Counted from the stretch's first letter, positions 52,241 through 62,146 are shown. The stretch is DNA of 64,000 bases from Bacteroidota bacterium (GCA_023428545.1 JAEYXH010000012.1:39067-103066); one strand, 5' to 3'. A program made the numbers and translations. The notes: generated from the sequence alone by a model not told the origin.

Positions 52241-53146
52241 CTAACTAAATTGTTCTTCGCATATTTTTTTCAGGATAGCCAGAGCCTTGGGCCAAGTATC
52301 TTTAAAATATTCATCGAATCCCGGGAATTGATCTGTTTCAACGTATACAATGGTTCCCTTGTTGGATGGAAAATACCAGTAATTCTCCAGAGCACCACTC
52401 CAGGATTCAGTATTTTGCGCATTATCATTGTTCTCTCCTGTTTGTATCTCACCAATGTGTTGCAGGCTTATGAACCGGTTTGGGATGAATTCACGGACGA
52501 GGCTTTGCATACCCCCCACGTTCCCCTGGTCATCACATCCCAGGAACTTGATTGGCTCACCTTTTTCCCATTTACCCTCAAAATGTGACGTGGGATTGAA
52601 AACTGTAGTCCAGCTGCGATAATGATCATCATCCAGCATAGTCTTGAAAACCTTATCTAAAGGTGCTTCAATATCGATGGAAAAGGAAAGTACAGGCAGA
52701 TTTTCGACATATTCTTTGAAATTGTCCAGAATCGCCTGCCAACCATCCTTCTGCAATTTCTCCGGATTGACTGGCTCTGGTTCAAAGCTTTCTGTAATGA
52801 TTGTATTCATTCCGTCAGGCTGAAATGTCACTGATACCTTTCGCTGGTCATCCAAGGTGTATTCAATGAGTCGGTAGTCGACTACCCTGTTGTACGTGCC
52901 TGAAAAGTCAAATTCCATGCTGCCATCCCTGGCGGCCATGCGATATTTAAAGAGGCCTCCTTCAACAAGGTTATTTTCCGCAGTTGGGCAATGCCAGTCA
53001 TCAGATGCGGCATTCCACCCAACAATATGGCGGGGTTCAGTCATTACATACCAGACTTTCTCCAATGGTGCTTTAACTCTGGTGCTGACAGATATTTTCT
53101 TATTAACTGAGTCTGACATTTTTATCATTATTGGTTCATTACTCAA
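52241..53146 (-). CDS. Two-domain SRPBCC (AHSA1-like) protein
   Basis: A 301-residue cytoplasmic protein made of two START-like SRPBCC domains: the first (about 13-145) opens ISVSTRVKAPLEKVWYVMTEP, the second (about 153-300) opens LSFSIDIEAPLDKVFKTML. Each has the deep-pocket fold used to bind small hydrophobic ligands. The tandem form and pairing with a PhnB-like VOC gene are common in Bacteroidota; function unknown. The duplicate domains probably came from an internal duplication. Confidence 0.85.
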   Translation of the reverse strand: MSNEPIMIKMSDSVNKKISVSTRVKAPLEKVWYVMTEPRHIVGWNAASDDWHCPTAENNLVEGGLFKYRMAARDGSMEFDFSGTYNRVVDYRLIEYTLDDQRKVSVTFQPDGMNTIITESFEPEPVNPEKLQKDGWQAILDNFKEYVENLPVLSFSIDIEAPLDKVFKTMLDDDHYRSWTTVFNPTSHFEGKWEKGEPIKFLGCDDQGNVGGMQSLVREFIPNRFISLQHIGEIQTGENNDNAQNTESWSGALENYWYFPSNKGTIVYVETDQFPGFDEYFKDTWPKALAILKKICEEQFS

Positions 53147-53453
53147 AGTGTCTGAAATTTAGTCTGTGGACGACAAATAAAATTACAAAAAATACTTTAA
53201 GGTCTGATTAAGTTTTTAATGAGGTGTTCCAGATTCATGAAATATCTGACTTCCAGTGGATTTGAAATACGGTTTTAATTCCTTAAATTTGATATTGGTC
53301 TGTGTTGATAATCAAACGCTTGGTTGTTCAATCTGCTCGTTTTGACAATCTGTTCAAAGAAGGAGTCGGTGGTTTTGGTTCCACCTGGTTTTTCTGCCAC
53401 TGGCTGCCGATATGTTACATGTGTTCGCTTTCTTGTATAATCCCGTTTAAATC
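53147..53453. other. Divergent intergenic region
   Basis: 307 bp between the SRPBCC gene (leftward) and the radical SAM gene (rightward). No gene found. Holds the promoter candidate at 53261-53291; otherwise AT-rich and unremarkable. Confidence 0.6.
53261..53291 (+). promoter_or_regulatory. Bacteroidota-type promoter (TTTG-N19-TAAATTTG)
   Basis: TTTG at 53261-53264 and TAAATTTG at 53284-53291, both exact to consensus with a 19-bp spacer. It is the best such promoter in the window and would drive the radical SAM gene with a leader of about 155 nt. Confidence 0.55.
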
Positions 53454-54935
53454 ATGCGTATTCTTTTGATCCATCCCCCCGACAGCGCAGTCAGTATATC
53501 ACCTGGCCGAATGGAACCATTGAGTCTGGAAATTTTGGCCGCTACCGTTCCACAACATGAAGTTTGGATTCTGGATTTGAGGATTGATCCATTCCGAAAA
53601 CTCAAGGACGAATTGCATACCTTCAAACCTTCTTTGATTGGGATAACATCCAATAATACGATTCATGTGAATCAGGCATTAAGGACGATCAGCCAGATCA
53701 GAATGTATGACAGGGATGCCAAAGTTATTGTTGGAGGATTTCATCCAACGCTGATGCCAGGGGATTTTCATGTGCCGGGTGTCGATGCGATTTTCCTGGG
53801 GTGGGCCGATAAAAGTTTTCCCGCTTTTGTGGATGAACTTGAAAGAGGGAATCATTTTGAAAAAATTCCTGGCATTGAGATCCTGGAAAATGGGAAGGCA
53901 GTCCTGAGAAATGAGATCATCTGGAATTTAAAAGCCACAGATATTCCGCACCCGAGACGTGATCTTGCAGAGAGATATTTGAGCCATTACCGAAGTGATC
54001 TGGGATTTAAAACCGCATTGGTCAATACAGCACGGGGTTGTCCCAGCCGATGTGCTTTTTGTGGTGTTTGGCAGGTTGCCCAAGGGCACTTCCTTCTCAG
54101 GGATCCAAATGATGTTTACCGGGAAATAACCAGTTTACCTTCAAATGTACATCGGGTCTTTTTTGCTGATGACAATACCTTTATCCATCCGGGTAATGCC
54201 GGAAAACTCTGTGAAATGTTACTGGAGTCCGGCGTCAGGATGAAGTATTCGGGATACTGTAGGAGCGATACAATCCTGAAGTATCCTGATTTATTTCGCC
54301 AATGGAAAAAGGCTGGACTCGATAATCTTTGTGTAGGATTTGAAGGTGTTGACAATCAATTGTTAGGTCAAATGAATAAGCAGAATTCTTCTGAAAACAA
54401 CGCAGGTGCTGCCCAGATCCTCAATGAAACAGGAATCCCATTTCGCCCGCATTTCCTGATAGATCCGGGATTTGATAAGTCTGATTTTCAGAATATTTTG
54501 CAGTATGTCAGGGCAAACAGGCTGAGAAGTCCGATTTTCCCCATATTGACACCCATTCCTGGAACGCAGTTACATACCGAACTCAAAGACAAGATTATTC
54601 TTGATTACGATTATTTTGATTTTGCACATGCAACCATCGCAACCCACCTGCCTGTCGGGGACTTCTATTCCAGTTGGATGGATCTCTATTTTAAGAGTTA
54701 TCCCATCCTTAAAAATCTGAAAAGTGCCTTTATGCAATTTATTGGCAGGGTATTGAAGAACAAGGAGATTGTGTTTAATTACGCACACCTTAGCCTAACT
54801 AAACTTTTTTTGTTACGCTTCTTTGGGTTTTTTTTACAAAGAAAAATCATGCGGCATTTTTCAGAATTCGAGAAAGAAATCATAAAGAATCATACTTCAA
54901 CTGGTATCGGGAATTTGAAACATTCGTATATGTAA
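53454..54935 (+). CDS. B12-binding-domain radical SAM protein
   Basis: A 493-residue class B-type radical SAM protein. N-terminal cobalamin-binding Rossmann region (ILLIHPPDS at 3; VIVGGFHPTL near 96), radical SAM motif CPSRCAFCGVW near residue 197, and a C-terminal helical part. Relatives methylate or cyclise lipids and pigments (for example hopanoid C-3 methylase HpnR, BchE), but no hopanoid or chlorophyll genes are near, so the substrate is open. The next gene (PEP carboxylase) starts 120 bp on and is probably a separate unit. Confidence 0.85.
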   Translation: MRILLIHPPDSAVSISPGRMEPLSLEILAATVPQHEVWILDLRIDPFRKLKDELHTFKPSLIGITSNNTIHVNQALRTISQIRMYDRDAKVIVGGFHPTLMPGDFHVPGVDAIFLGWADKSFPAFVDELERGNHFEKIPGIEILENGKAVLRNEIIWNLKATDIPHPRRDLAERYLSHYRSDLGFKTALVNTARGCPSRCAFCGVWQVAQGHFLLRDPNDVYREITSLPSNVHRVFFADDNTFIHPGNAGKLCEMLLESGVRMKYSGYCRSDTILKYPDLFRQWKKAGLDNLCVGFEGVDNQLLGQMNKQNSSENNAGAAQILNETGIPFRPHFLIDPGFDKSDFQNILQYVRANRLRSPIFPILTPIPGTQLHTELKDKIILDYDYFDFAHATIATHLPVGDFYSSWMDLYFKSYPILKNLKSAFMQFIGRVLKNKEIVFNYAHLSLTKLFLLRFFGFFLQRKIMRHFSEFEKEIIKNHTSTGIGNLKHSYM

Positions 54936-55055
54936 ATTTGTTGTTTCGATAGATGCCTTGCTTTACGATTTGGTATTTTATGACAGGCATTTTACGGATC
55001 GTTTAGAAGATTGTTTTTCAATAGGTATTATTGTATTCTCACAAATTGAACTTAC

Positions 55056-57821
55056 ATGACGACACTCGAATTGGTCAGGGACAAATTGGGTAAACCCTAC
55101 CATGACCTTGAATTTTTACTGGGTTGTTTAAAAGAAGTGCTTATTGAATCCGGAGATGAGGAACTGGCGAATGAAATTCCCTGGATGTCAGGAAACTGCC
55201 TGCCCGGAGAGCAATTTACGGGAAGGCAGTTACAGCTTTGGTCGGTGTGCTTTCAGCTCCTCAATATTGTTGAGGTAAATGGGGCGATGCAAAACCGTCG
55301 CCGGAAGGAGGATGAAAAGTCACTGGCTGGAATTAACGGGCTTTGGGCTTATAATCTGGACCAGTTAAAGTCAGAAGGATACGGTGAAAAGGAAATGGCA
55401 GATATCCTTTCAAGGATACATGTTGAACCTGTCCTCACAGCCCATCCAACCGAGGCTAAACGTGCCGTGATGCTCCAGCATCTCCGCAATTTGTATCTCC
55501 TGATCGTTAAAAGGGAGAACACCATGTATACCCGCACCGAACAGGATGAATTGCGCAAGGAGATCAAAATCGCATTGCACAGGATCTGGCGTATCTATGA
55601 TGTTTATATCGAAAAACCTGACGTAGGCTCCGAACTTGACAATATTATCCATTACCTGACCGAAGTATTCCCCGAAGTTGTTGTTTTGCACGACCGACGC
55701 CTCAAACAGGCATGGCAAGAGGCGGGATTCAATCCTGAACTGATCAGGGGTGCAAGGGACCTTCCAAGGATTACGTTTGGGAACTGGGTCGGGGGTGACC
55801 GCGATGGCCATCCCCTAGTTACGGCCGACGTAACTGGAAAAACCTTAAAAAAACTAAGATTCCATGCTTTGGTTACCATCCAAAAGGAGTTATCGAAATT
55901 GCAGAAGAATCTGAGTTTTAATGCTGCAGTAACTAACCTTCATCCTGTTTTCAGGGAACGATATGAATTTTTACATGACGAAATTTTAACCGGGATACCG
56001 GGATACAGAATCAAATTTGTCAATGAGGCCTTCAGGCAATATATAGGATTTCTTCTTGAAAAATTGCCGTCGACGATGATGGTGGATGATCAGCCAATAA
56101 TTCAGGAGAAACCATTCTCTTACCGATATCCGAATGAGTTGACGAATGATTTATATATTCTGCAGGAGGGTCTGGTTGAGTATAAGGCCAGTGAGATTGC
56201 TTACTCCGATGTAAATGAAATGATCCGGATCGTGGATACGTTTGGGTTTCATCTTGCCCGGCTTGATGTTCGGCAGAATAGTCAGTTTCACGACAAGGCC
56301 ATCGCCCAGCTTTTGGATGCCGCAAGGCTCGACGGCACAAAGTTTCTTGATTTTACGGCAGGTGAACGGCTCTCTTTCATGAATGCCGAGCTTATGTCGG
56401 GACGACCATTCGTGCACCCAAGCATATCATTGGGTAACGAAGCGCAATCCACAATAGATTCCTATAAAATCATCGCCGCCCATATTAATAGGTATGGAGA
56501 TGAAGGAATCGGGTCTTTGATTGTCAGCATGACCCGCGACGTGACCGATTTGCTGGCGGTTTATCTGCTTGAACGCGAGGCGGGACTGATGGCCAGTACC
56601 CCCGATGGACTTGCTTCCAGGGTTCCTGTTGTGCCCTTGTTCGAAACTATCGAAGACCTGGATAACAGTGCCGATATTCTCGATCGTTTTTTGTCGCATC
56701 CGGTTACCATCAACAGCCTGAGACTCCGGAAGGAGAAAAGTCCTGATGGAGAGGTCTGGCAACAGGTAATGATTGGCTATAGCGACAGTAATAAAGACGG
56801 GGGAATCCTTGCCAGCCAGTGGTTTCTTTACCAGGCCCAGCTTCGATTGACCAGGATAGGCGAAAAACATGGGATCAAAATTTCCTTTTTCCATGGGAAG
56901 GGTGGTTCCATTTCCCGGGGAGCGGGGCCAACGCACTGGTTCCTGCGGGCACTGCCCAAAGGATCCCTGAAAGGGTTTATACGACTCACCGAGCAGGGTG
57001 AAACCATTGAACGGAAATACGCGAATAAGGGGAATGCGGTTTATAATATTGAATTGCTTACAGCCGGCACTTTTGCCGAAACACTGCGTAATGGCAAGGA
57101 TACTCCGGTTGAACATAAACTGGCCGAAGAATTGGATTACCTCGCTGAAAAGAGCATGGTTTCGTATAAAGCGTTGACCCAGAAAGAGGGATTCATTTCT
57201 TTTTATGAATATGCAACACCCATTGATGCAATAGAACAAAGCAAAATTGGAAGTCGTCCTGCCCGACGCACAGGCAGGAGAACGCTTGGTGACCTGAGGG
57301 CGATCCCATGGGTTTTCAGCTGGAGCCAGTGCCGTTTCAACATAACCAGCTGGTATGGGGTTGGCAGTACACTTGAGCAGATGAAGCAAACCGATCCGGA
57401 AAAATTTGGCCGTTTCAGGCAGGCTGCCAAAAATGATCCTTTCGTAAGGTATGTATTAACCAATGTCGACACCAGTCTTGCATCCTCTGATGAACCTGTT
57501 TTTAAACAGTATGCTTCTTTGGCGTCTGAATCGCCCGGGAGTTCCGAATTTTTGGATATGATGTCGGAAGAGTTGGTTCGAACACGCGGAATAATCGATG
57601 ATATATTGCAAATTCCCTTGTTGATGCGAAGAGAAAATCATTACTACTCTACCATACTGAGGGCTGAAGCTATGGCACCATTGCACGAGTACCAGGTGAT
57701 CCTTCTGAAACGGTGGCGAAAGTTATCCTCGGAGGGAAATACCCTGGATTCAAACAAAGTGTTGTTTGAATTACTGAGAAGTGTAAATGCCATTGCCGGA
57801 GCTATCGGATTTACGGGTTAA
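55056..57821 (+). CDS. ppc: Phosphoenolpyruvate carboxylase
   Basis: A 921-residue enzyme adding bicarbonate to PEP to give oxaloacetate. Catalytic motifs are intact: VLTAHPTEAKR near residue 126, GNWVGGDRDGHP near residue 247, GYSDSNKDGG near residue 573, and FFHGKGGSISRGAGP near residue 613, with the C-terminal end (FTG) close to the usual NTG. Full family length. The carbonic anhydrase gene follows after 36 bp, which fits supply of bicarbonate to this reaction. Confidence 0.96.
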   Translation: MTTLELVRDKLGKPYHDLEFLLGCLKEVLIESGDEELANEIPWMSGNCLPGEQFTGRQLQLWSVCFQLLNIVEVNGAMQNRRRKEDEKSLAGINGLWAYNLDQLKSEGYGEKEMADILSRIHVEPVLTAHPTEAKRAVMLQHLRNLYLLIVKRENTMYTRTEQDELRKEIKIALHRIWRIYDVYIEKPDVGSELDNIIHYLTEVFPEVVVLHDRRLKQAWQEAGFNPELIRGARDLPRITFGNWVGGDRDGHPLVTADVTGKTLKKLRFHALVTIQKELSKLQKNLSFNAAVTNLHPVFRERYEFLHDEILTGIPGYRIKFVNEAFRQYIGFLLEKLPSTMMVDDQPIIQEKPFSYRYPNELTNDLYILQEGLVEYKASEIAYSDVNEMIRIVDTFGFHLARLDVRQNSQFHDKAIAQLLDAARLDGTKFLDFTAGERLSFMNAELMSGRPFVHPSISLGNEAQSTIDSYKIIAAHINRYGDEGIGSLIVSMTRDVTDLLAVYLLEREAGLMASTPDGLASRVPVVPLFETIEDLDNSADILDRFLSHPVTINSLRLRKEKSPDGEVWQQVMIGYSDSNKDGGILASQWFLYQAQLRLTRIGEKHGIKISFFHGKGGSISRGAGPTHWFLRALPKGSLKGFIRLTEQGETIERKYANKGNAVYNIELLTAGTFAETLRNGKDTPVEHKLAEELDYLAEKSMVSYKALTQKEGFISFYEYATPIDAIEQSKIGSRPARRTGRRTLGDLRAIPWVFSWSQCRFNITSWYGVGSTLEQMKQTDPEKFGRFRQAAKNDPFVRYVLTNVDTSLASSDEPVFKQYASLASESPGSSEFLDMMSEELVRTRGIIDDILQIPLLMRRENHYYSTILRAEAMAPLHEYQVILLKRWRKLSSEGNTLDSNKVLFELLRSVNAIAGAIGFTG

Positions 57822-57857
57822 TTAACGATCGATTACATTTTAGCAAATCAGGAAATT

Positions 57858-58484
57858 ATGAAAATTGAACAGATCTTTAAAAATAACAAAGAGTGGATCG
57901 CCGAAAAGTTGAAAGCCGACAAGGATTTCTTCCGGAATTTGAGGTTGGGGCAGAACCCTGATATTCTCTACATTGGTTGTTCCGACAGCCGTGTAACTGC
58001 CGAAGAGATGATGGGAGCAAAGCCGGGCGAGGTATTCGTGCATAGAAATATTGCAAATATGGTGTCAAACACTGACCTGAGTGCCATGTCGGTGATTACC
58101 TATGCAATCAACCAATTGAAGGTGAATCATATCATTGTGTGTGGACACTATTATTGCGGTGGTGTCAAGGCAGCCATGCAATCGGCCGATTATGGCATCC
58201 TGAATCCCTGGCTTCGGAGTATACGCGATGTATATCGTCTTCATAAAAAGGAACTCGATGGAATTCAGGATGAAGATTTGAAATACAAGCGATTGATTGA
58301 ACTCAATGTGCAGGAGCAATGTGTCAATGTGATCAAGACTGCCGATTACCAGAAAGCATACAGGGACCGGCACTTGACGGTACATGGATGGGTCCTCGAT
58401 ATGGAATCAGGTGAATTGATAGACCTGAAGATTGATTTTGACAAGATACTAGAGGGTATAATGGAGATATACCGATTGATCTGA
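57858..58484 (+). CDS. can: Beta-class carbonic anhydrase
   Basis: A 208-residue zinc enzyme interconverting CO2 and bicarbonate. Zinc ligands are visible as CSDSR (Cys near 41, Asp-Arg pair) and HYYCGG (His and Cys near 97-100). No signal peptide, so cytoplasmic. Its gene directly follows ppc on the same strand, a clear functional pairing because PEP carboxylase consumes bicarbonate. Convergent with rhlE, only 8 bp between stops. Confidence 0.95.
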   Translation: MKIEQIFKNNKEWIAEKLKADKDFFRNLRLGQNPDILYIGCSDSRVTAEEMMGAKPGEVFVHRNIANMVSNTDLSAMSVITYAINQLKVNHIIVCGHYYCGGVKAAMQSADYGILNPWLRSIRDVYRLHKKELDGIQDEDLKYKRLIELNVQEQCVNVIKTADYQKAYRDRHLTVHGWVLDMESGELIDLKIDFDKILEGIMEIYRLI

Positions 58485-58492
58485 CGGGCTAT

Positions 58493-59854
58493 TTAATTTC
58501 TTTTTAAACGGATGATTCGTCGAGGCTGGTTAACCTCTCCTTTTGAATTCAAATCCTTGTTTTCAATTTTCTTTACAGCCAGTCTCGATTGCAAATGATC
58601 CGGAATTTTCCCGGGTTTCCCTGTCTTTTTCCGATGATTGATTTTGGAAGGCAACGCTTCGCGGAAATTTCTCGGGGTCCTGGATTCCTCCTGGGAAGGG
58701 GAAGACTCTTTGGTTGAGTTATCACGCGTATATTGAATTTTAGCCTCCGGGATGGTTTGTTTGATCAGTTTCTGGATATCTTTCAGGTAGGCTTTTTCTT
58801 CCTTATCACAAAATGAGATGGCTTGACCATCAGCCCCGGCACGACCGGTTCGGCCTATACGGTGGACATAGGTTTCCGCAATATTGGGCAAATCGTAATT
58901 GATGACAAGCTGGAGATCGTCAATGTCAATGCCTCGGGCCGCAATATCGGTGGCTATCAAAACCTTCGTATAGCCTTTTTTTATGTTTTCCAATGCAATC
59001 TGACGGGCAGACTGTGATTTATTCCCATGAATGGCATTCGAGATGATTCCCGCTTTTTTCAGAAAGCGGGTGATTTTGTCAGCCCCATGCTTGGTGCGTG
59101 TAAACACAAGCGTAGCCTTATCGTGGTTTTCCCTGAGAACGTGGGTCAACAGTGCAGGTTTATCCGCTTTTTCGGCAAAGCATATCGATTGTTTGACTTT
59201 TTCGGCTGTGGTCATTTCCGGCTGTATGGTTATCCTGGCCGGATTGCCAAGAATCTTTTTGGAAAGTTCGACAATTTCAGGAGGCATAGTAGCCGAAAAG
59301 AACAATGATTGTCTTTTAGGCGGAAGTTTGGCAATGATTTTCCTGACGTCGTGGATAAATCCCATGTCGAGCATACGGTCGGCCTCGTCGAGGACTGACC
59401 AACCTACATTGCGAAGCGAAATATAGCCCTGGTTCATCAGGTCAAGTAACCTGCCAGGTGTTGCAACCAAAACATCCACCCCTTCCTGAAGGATGCGTGT
59501 CTGGTTACCCTGCTTTACCCCACCGAAAATAACGGTGTTGGTGATGCCGGTGAATTTCCCGTATGTCGAAAAGCTTTCACCGATCTGAATGGCAAGCTCA
59601 CGGGTGGGAGTGACGACCAGGGCTCTTGGAGAGCCTGCACTTACCTTCCGGTTTTTCTCAGCGGTGAGTTGCTGCAGTATGGGGATTGTAAAAGCGGCGG
59701 TCTTGCCTGTGCCTGTCTGGGCACAACCCAAAAGATCTTTTCCTTCAAGGAGAATGGGTATTGCTTGTTCCTGGATGGGGGTTGGTTTTTCGTATCCCTC
59801 AGCCTTTAAGGCGTCCAGTATGGGATCAATTATTCCTAAATTTCTGAATGTCAT
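58493..59854 (-). CDS. rhlE: DEAD-box RNA helicase, RhlE type
   Basis: A 453-residue ATP-dependent RNA helicase. Motifs in order: Q-motif region (GYEKPTPIQEQAIP), Walker A AQTGTGKTAAF, PTRELA, DEADRMLDMGF, SAT, and HRIGRTGRAG, followed by a basic tail of about 80 residues typical of RhlE-like proteins (Lys/Arg-rich, RNA-binding). I start it at 59854 (MTFRNLGI), the usual family beginning; an ATG at 59875 adds seven residues but would overlap the likely promoter box at 59873-59880. Confidence 0.94.
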   Translation of the reverse strand: MTFRNLGIIDPILDALKAEGYEKPTPIQEQAIPILLEGKDLLGCAQTGTGKTAAFTIPILQQLTAEKNRKVSAGSPRALVVTPTRELAIQIGESFSTYGKFTGITNTVIFGGVKQGNQTRILQEGVDVLVATPGRLLDLMNQGYISLRNVGWSVLDEADRMLDMGFIHDVRKIIAKLPPKRQSLFFSATMPPEIVELSKKILGNPARITIQPEMTTAEKVKQSICFAEKADKPALLTHVLRENHDKATLVFTRTKHGADKITRFLKKAGIISNAIHGNKSQSARQIALENIKKGYTKVLIATDIAARGIDIDDLQLVINYDLPNIAETYVHRIGRTGRAGADGQAISFCDKEEKAYLKDIQKLIKQTIPEAKIQYTRDNSTKESSPSQEESRTPRNFREALPSKINHRKKTGKPGKIPDHLQSRLAVKKIENKDLNSKGEVNQPRRIIRLKRN

Positions 59855-59872
59855 TTGTTTTCTAAAAGGGAA

Positions 59873-59901
59873 CAAAGGTAATGGTTTTCCTGGTATTACA
59901 A
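59873..59901 (-). promoter_or_regulatory. Candidate rhlE promoter (TTG-N18-TACCTTTG)
   Basis: On the minus strand TACCTTTG (59880-59873) fits TAnnTTTG, with TTG (59901-59899) 18 bp upstream. It supports the start at 59854 rather than 59875. Confidence 0.45.
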
Positions 59902-60216
59902 TTAATCACCCTTACAGTCACTGTTTGGGCATCTGTTGGGTTAAACGAATCAACCGGTTTACACTATTGGGAAATAGCATCTTTGGTAATCCATTTTATG
60001 TTGCAAGAGAATCTGGAATCATGCTGGAGATATACGGTATTTTGCTTTGTTTTCAATGCGTAAGAAATAAAATGTGTATGTTTTAAATATTATAAGTATT
60101 TGATATATAATCGATTAATCTGATTGTCGAAGATAATTTGTTAATAAAAAGTAAAACTGGTATGGGTTTTGCATTTTAAAGGGGTGAAGAGACAGTTCTT
60201 CATAAAACTCAAAGTC
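59881..60216. other. Gene-free divergent region
   Basis: 336 bp between rhlE and the Ser/Arg-rich protein gene. Short frames here show no family resemblance or ribosome site. AT-rich in its second half; promoter of the downstream gene is expected but no exact box is seen. Confidence 0.55.
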
Positions 60217-61911
60217 ATGAAAACAATTATCGCATCGTTCCTGGTACTGCTAACCGCAGTTTGGAGCACCGTATCAGCCCAGGATTGGCCTGAAGAATAC
60301 CTGGGACTTCCGGGGGACAACCTCAACCTTTATGCAGTAATGCAACTTTTTCAGGAATCCGAAACGCTTGAAGAGTTTGAAAGAAAGCTCAACACGCAGG
60401 ACACCCGGGTCAATAACCTTGACCTTAATGGTGACAACCTGATCGATTACATCACGGTTTCCGATTATGTCGATGGCAATGTCCACAACATCGCACTCCG
60501 TGTTGCCATGGGGCGAAACGATTTACAGGATGTGGCCGTTTTTGTTGTGCAAGAGTTGGCTAACGGACAGGTTCACATTCAGTTAATCGGGGATGAAGAC
60601 CTTTACGGCCGGAATTACATCGTTGAACCCAATTACGATCAATACTATGGTGAAACGCGCAATCCCGGCTATACCGGAAATGCCCGCAATGTTACCGTCA
60701 TACGGACAAACACCTATGAGGTTGCCACCTGGCCGGTGATCCGGTTCATCTACAATCCCGGATATGTGGCATGGAGGTCATCCTGGTACTGGGGTTATTA
60801 TCCTTCTTACTGGGTATCCTGGAGGCCTTACTACTGGCACTTCTACTATGGGTATCACTCACACTGGTATCCCCACTATTACAGCCATTACCGCTATGCA
60901 CACCATGTTCATTATAACCGGTACAGGGATTTCTACTATACCAGCCACAGGCATTATTCACCTAAAGTAAAAATCAAGATCAAGGAAGGGAACTACCTTG
61001 TGACCTATGCCCGTCCCGACCAGCGGAAAGCCGGTGAAAGGCTGTATTCACGCACTGTTGCCAATGATCGCAGCAGGGTCAGGAGCACATCTGCTTCCAA
61101 CAGGAACTCAGTTTCATCTTCTACAGCGAGAGGACAGCGCCAGGAGAGCCTGCGTTCAGCCTCCGACAGGAGATCAACTTCCGGTGTAAGTACAAGGTCG
61201 GCTTCTTCCGGACAGGTTCAGCGCAGCACTTCTGCCACAAGCAGGGGACAACGCCAGGAAAGTGTCAGGTCGGCCTCCGACAGAAGGGCTACCACAAGTG
61301 TTGGAACCCGGTCTGCATCTAATGGACAGGTTCAGCGTAGCACATCCTCCACTACAAGGAGAACTGAATCAATTACCCAGAGGCCTTCAGCCAATAATTC
61401 AAGGGGCGCTGAAAGAGTGAACAGTGAAGCTTCCAGGCCCGGAACCTCCTTTGGACAACCTTCGGCAACCACCGGCAGATCCACTGTTGACAGGACAGGA
61501 GCAAGCAATCGATATGGCAGTGTCCAGAATAAGTCGGCAACGAGGAGCGGCAGCAGTGCTGTCCAGCAAAGGCCATCAACCCGTCAGGGGAACAGTACCA
61601 TTTCTTCAGGGAGAAGTGGCAGCCAGGTCGAAAGAAGCCCGAGGCCCGCAGTCAATCAGACGAAGTCGGCTTCAAGGTCGTCATCACCTGCCGTCAACCA
61701 AACCAAGTCTGCTTCAAGGAGCTCGTCTCCTTCGGTAAGCAGAAGCTCAAGTTCCAGATCATCTGATGCCAGAGTCTCGACACCTCGTTCTCAAAGCAGA
61801 AGTAATTCTTCGGTATCTTCCGGCAGGACTGAATCAAGACCCTCCTCTTCTGGAAGTCGCAGTTCATCCAGCTCCTCCAGGGGCTCCGAAAATAGCAGAT
61901 CGCGCAGGTAA
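60217..61911 (+). CDS. Secreted protein with Tyr/His-rich centre and Ser/Arg-rich repeat tail
   Basis: A 564-residue protein, start placed at 60217 where a signal peptide begins (TIIASFLVLLTAVWSTVSAQ). Residues about 25-150 form a folded domain with a calcium-loop-like DLNGDNLIDYITV near residue 68. Residues about 180-255 are extremely rich in Tyr, Trp, His and Pro. From about 285 to the end the chain is low-complexity Ser/Arg/Thr, containing two 38-residue tandem repeats (DNA period 114 bp, 61132-61359) and a 14-residue repeat NQTKSASRSSSPAV twice. The tail is strongly basic and probably disordered; it may bind acidic polymer or nucleic acid at the cell surface. No known function. Confidence 0.8.
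   Translation: MKTIIASFLVLLTAVWSTVSAQDWPEEYLGLPGDNLNLYAVMQLFQESETLEEFERKLNTQDTRVNNLDLNGDNLIDYITVSDYVDGNVHNIALRVAMGRNDLQDVAVFVVQELANGQVHIQLIGDEDLYGRNYIVEPNYDQYYGETRNPGYTGNARNVTVIRTNTYEVATWPVIRFIYNPGYVAWRSSWYWGYYPSYWVSWRPYYWHFYYGYHSHWYPHYYSHYRYAHHVHYNRYRDFYYTSHRHYSPKVKIKIKEGNYLVTYARPDQRKAGERLYSRTVANDRSRVRSTSASNRNSVSSSTARGQRQESLRSASDRRSTSGVSTRSASSGQVQRSTSATSRGQRQESVRSASDRRATTSVGTRSASNGQVQRSTSSTTRRTESITQRPSANNSRGAERVNSEASRPGTSFGQPSATTGRSTVDRTGASNRYGSVQNKSATRSGSSAVQQRPSTRQGNSTISSGRSGSQVERSPRPAVNQTKSASRSSSPAVNQTKSASRSSSPSVSRSSSSRSSDARVSTPRSQSRSNSSVSSGRTESRPSSSGSRSSSSSSRGSENSRSRR
61132..61359 (+). repeat. Two 114-bp tandem repeats inside the Ser/Arg-rich gene
   Basis: Units at 61132-61245 and 61246-61359 encode GQRQES-(L/V)-RSASDRR...GQVQRST blocks. 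Frame is kept because the period is a multiple of three. Confidence 0.8.
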
Positions 61912-61958
61912 TTGATGCAATTGATTCTATATATTTCTGATTCACAGACTTTGTTTTC

Positions 61959-61994
61959 CGGTCTCCTTTCATCCCGAAAGGGGACCGTTTTTTT
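61959..61994 (+). terminator. Strong terminator of the Ser/Arg-rich gene
   Basis: CGGTCTCCTTTC / GAAAGGGGACCG, 12 pairs with one T-G wobble, 5-nt loop, then seven T. Confidence 0.85.
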
Positions 61995-62146
61995 GTCTGG
62001 CAATGTTCTTTGACCGGCTATGCACATGTCAAAATACAAAGCGGGATGATAGGATGTGTTATTGATTGGCCCAGATTTATGGTCCACCTAGTCTACCTTG
62101 ACACAACAAGCAACAAGGAATGGGATGCCCCAAGGAAAATGATTCT

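Noticed and set aside
56427..57389. 320-codon open frame antisense to PEP carboxylase
   Set aside because: Shadow of a highly conserved gene; encoded sequence shows no fold or motif and has no promoter.
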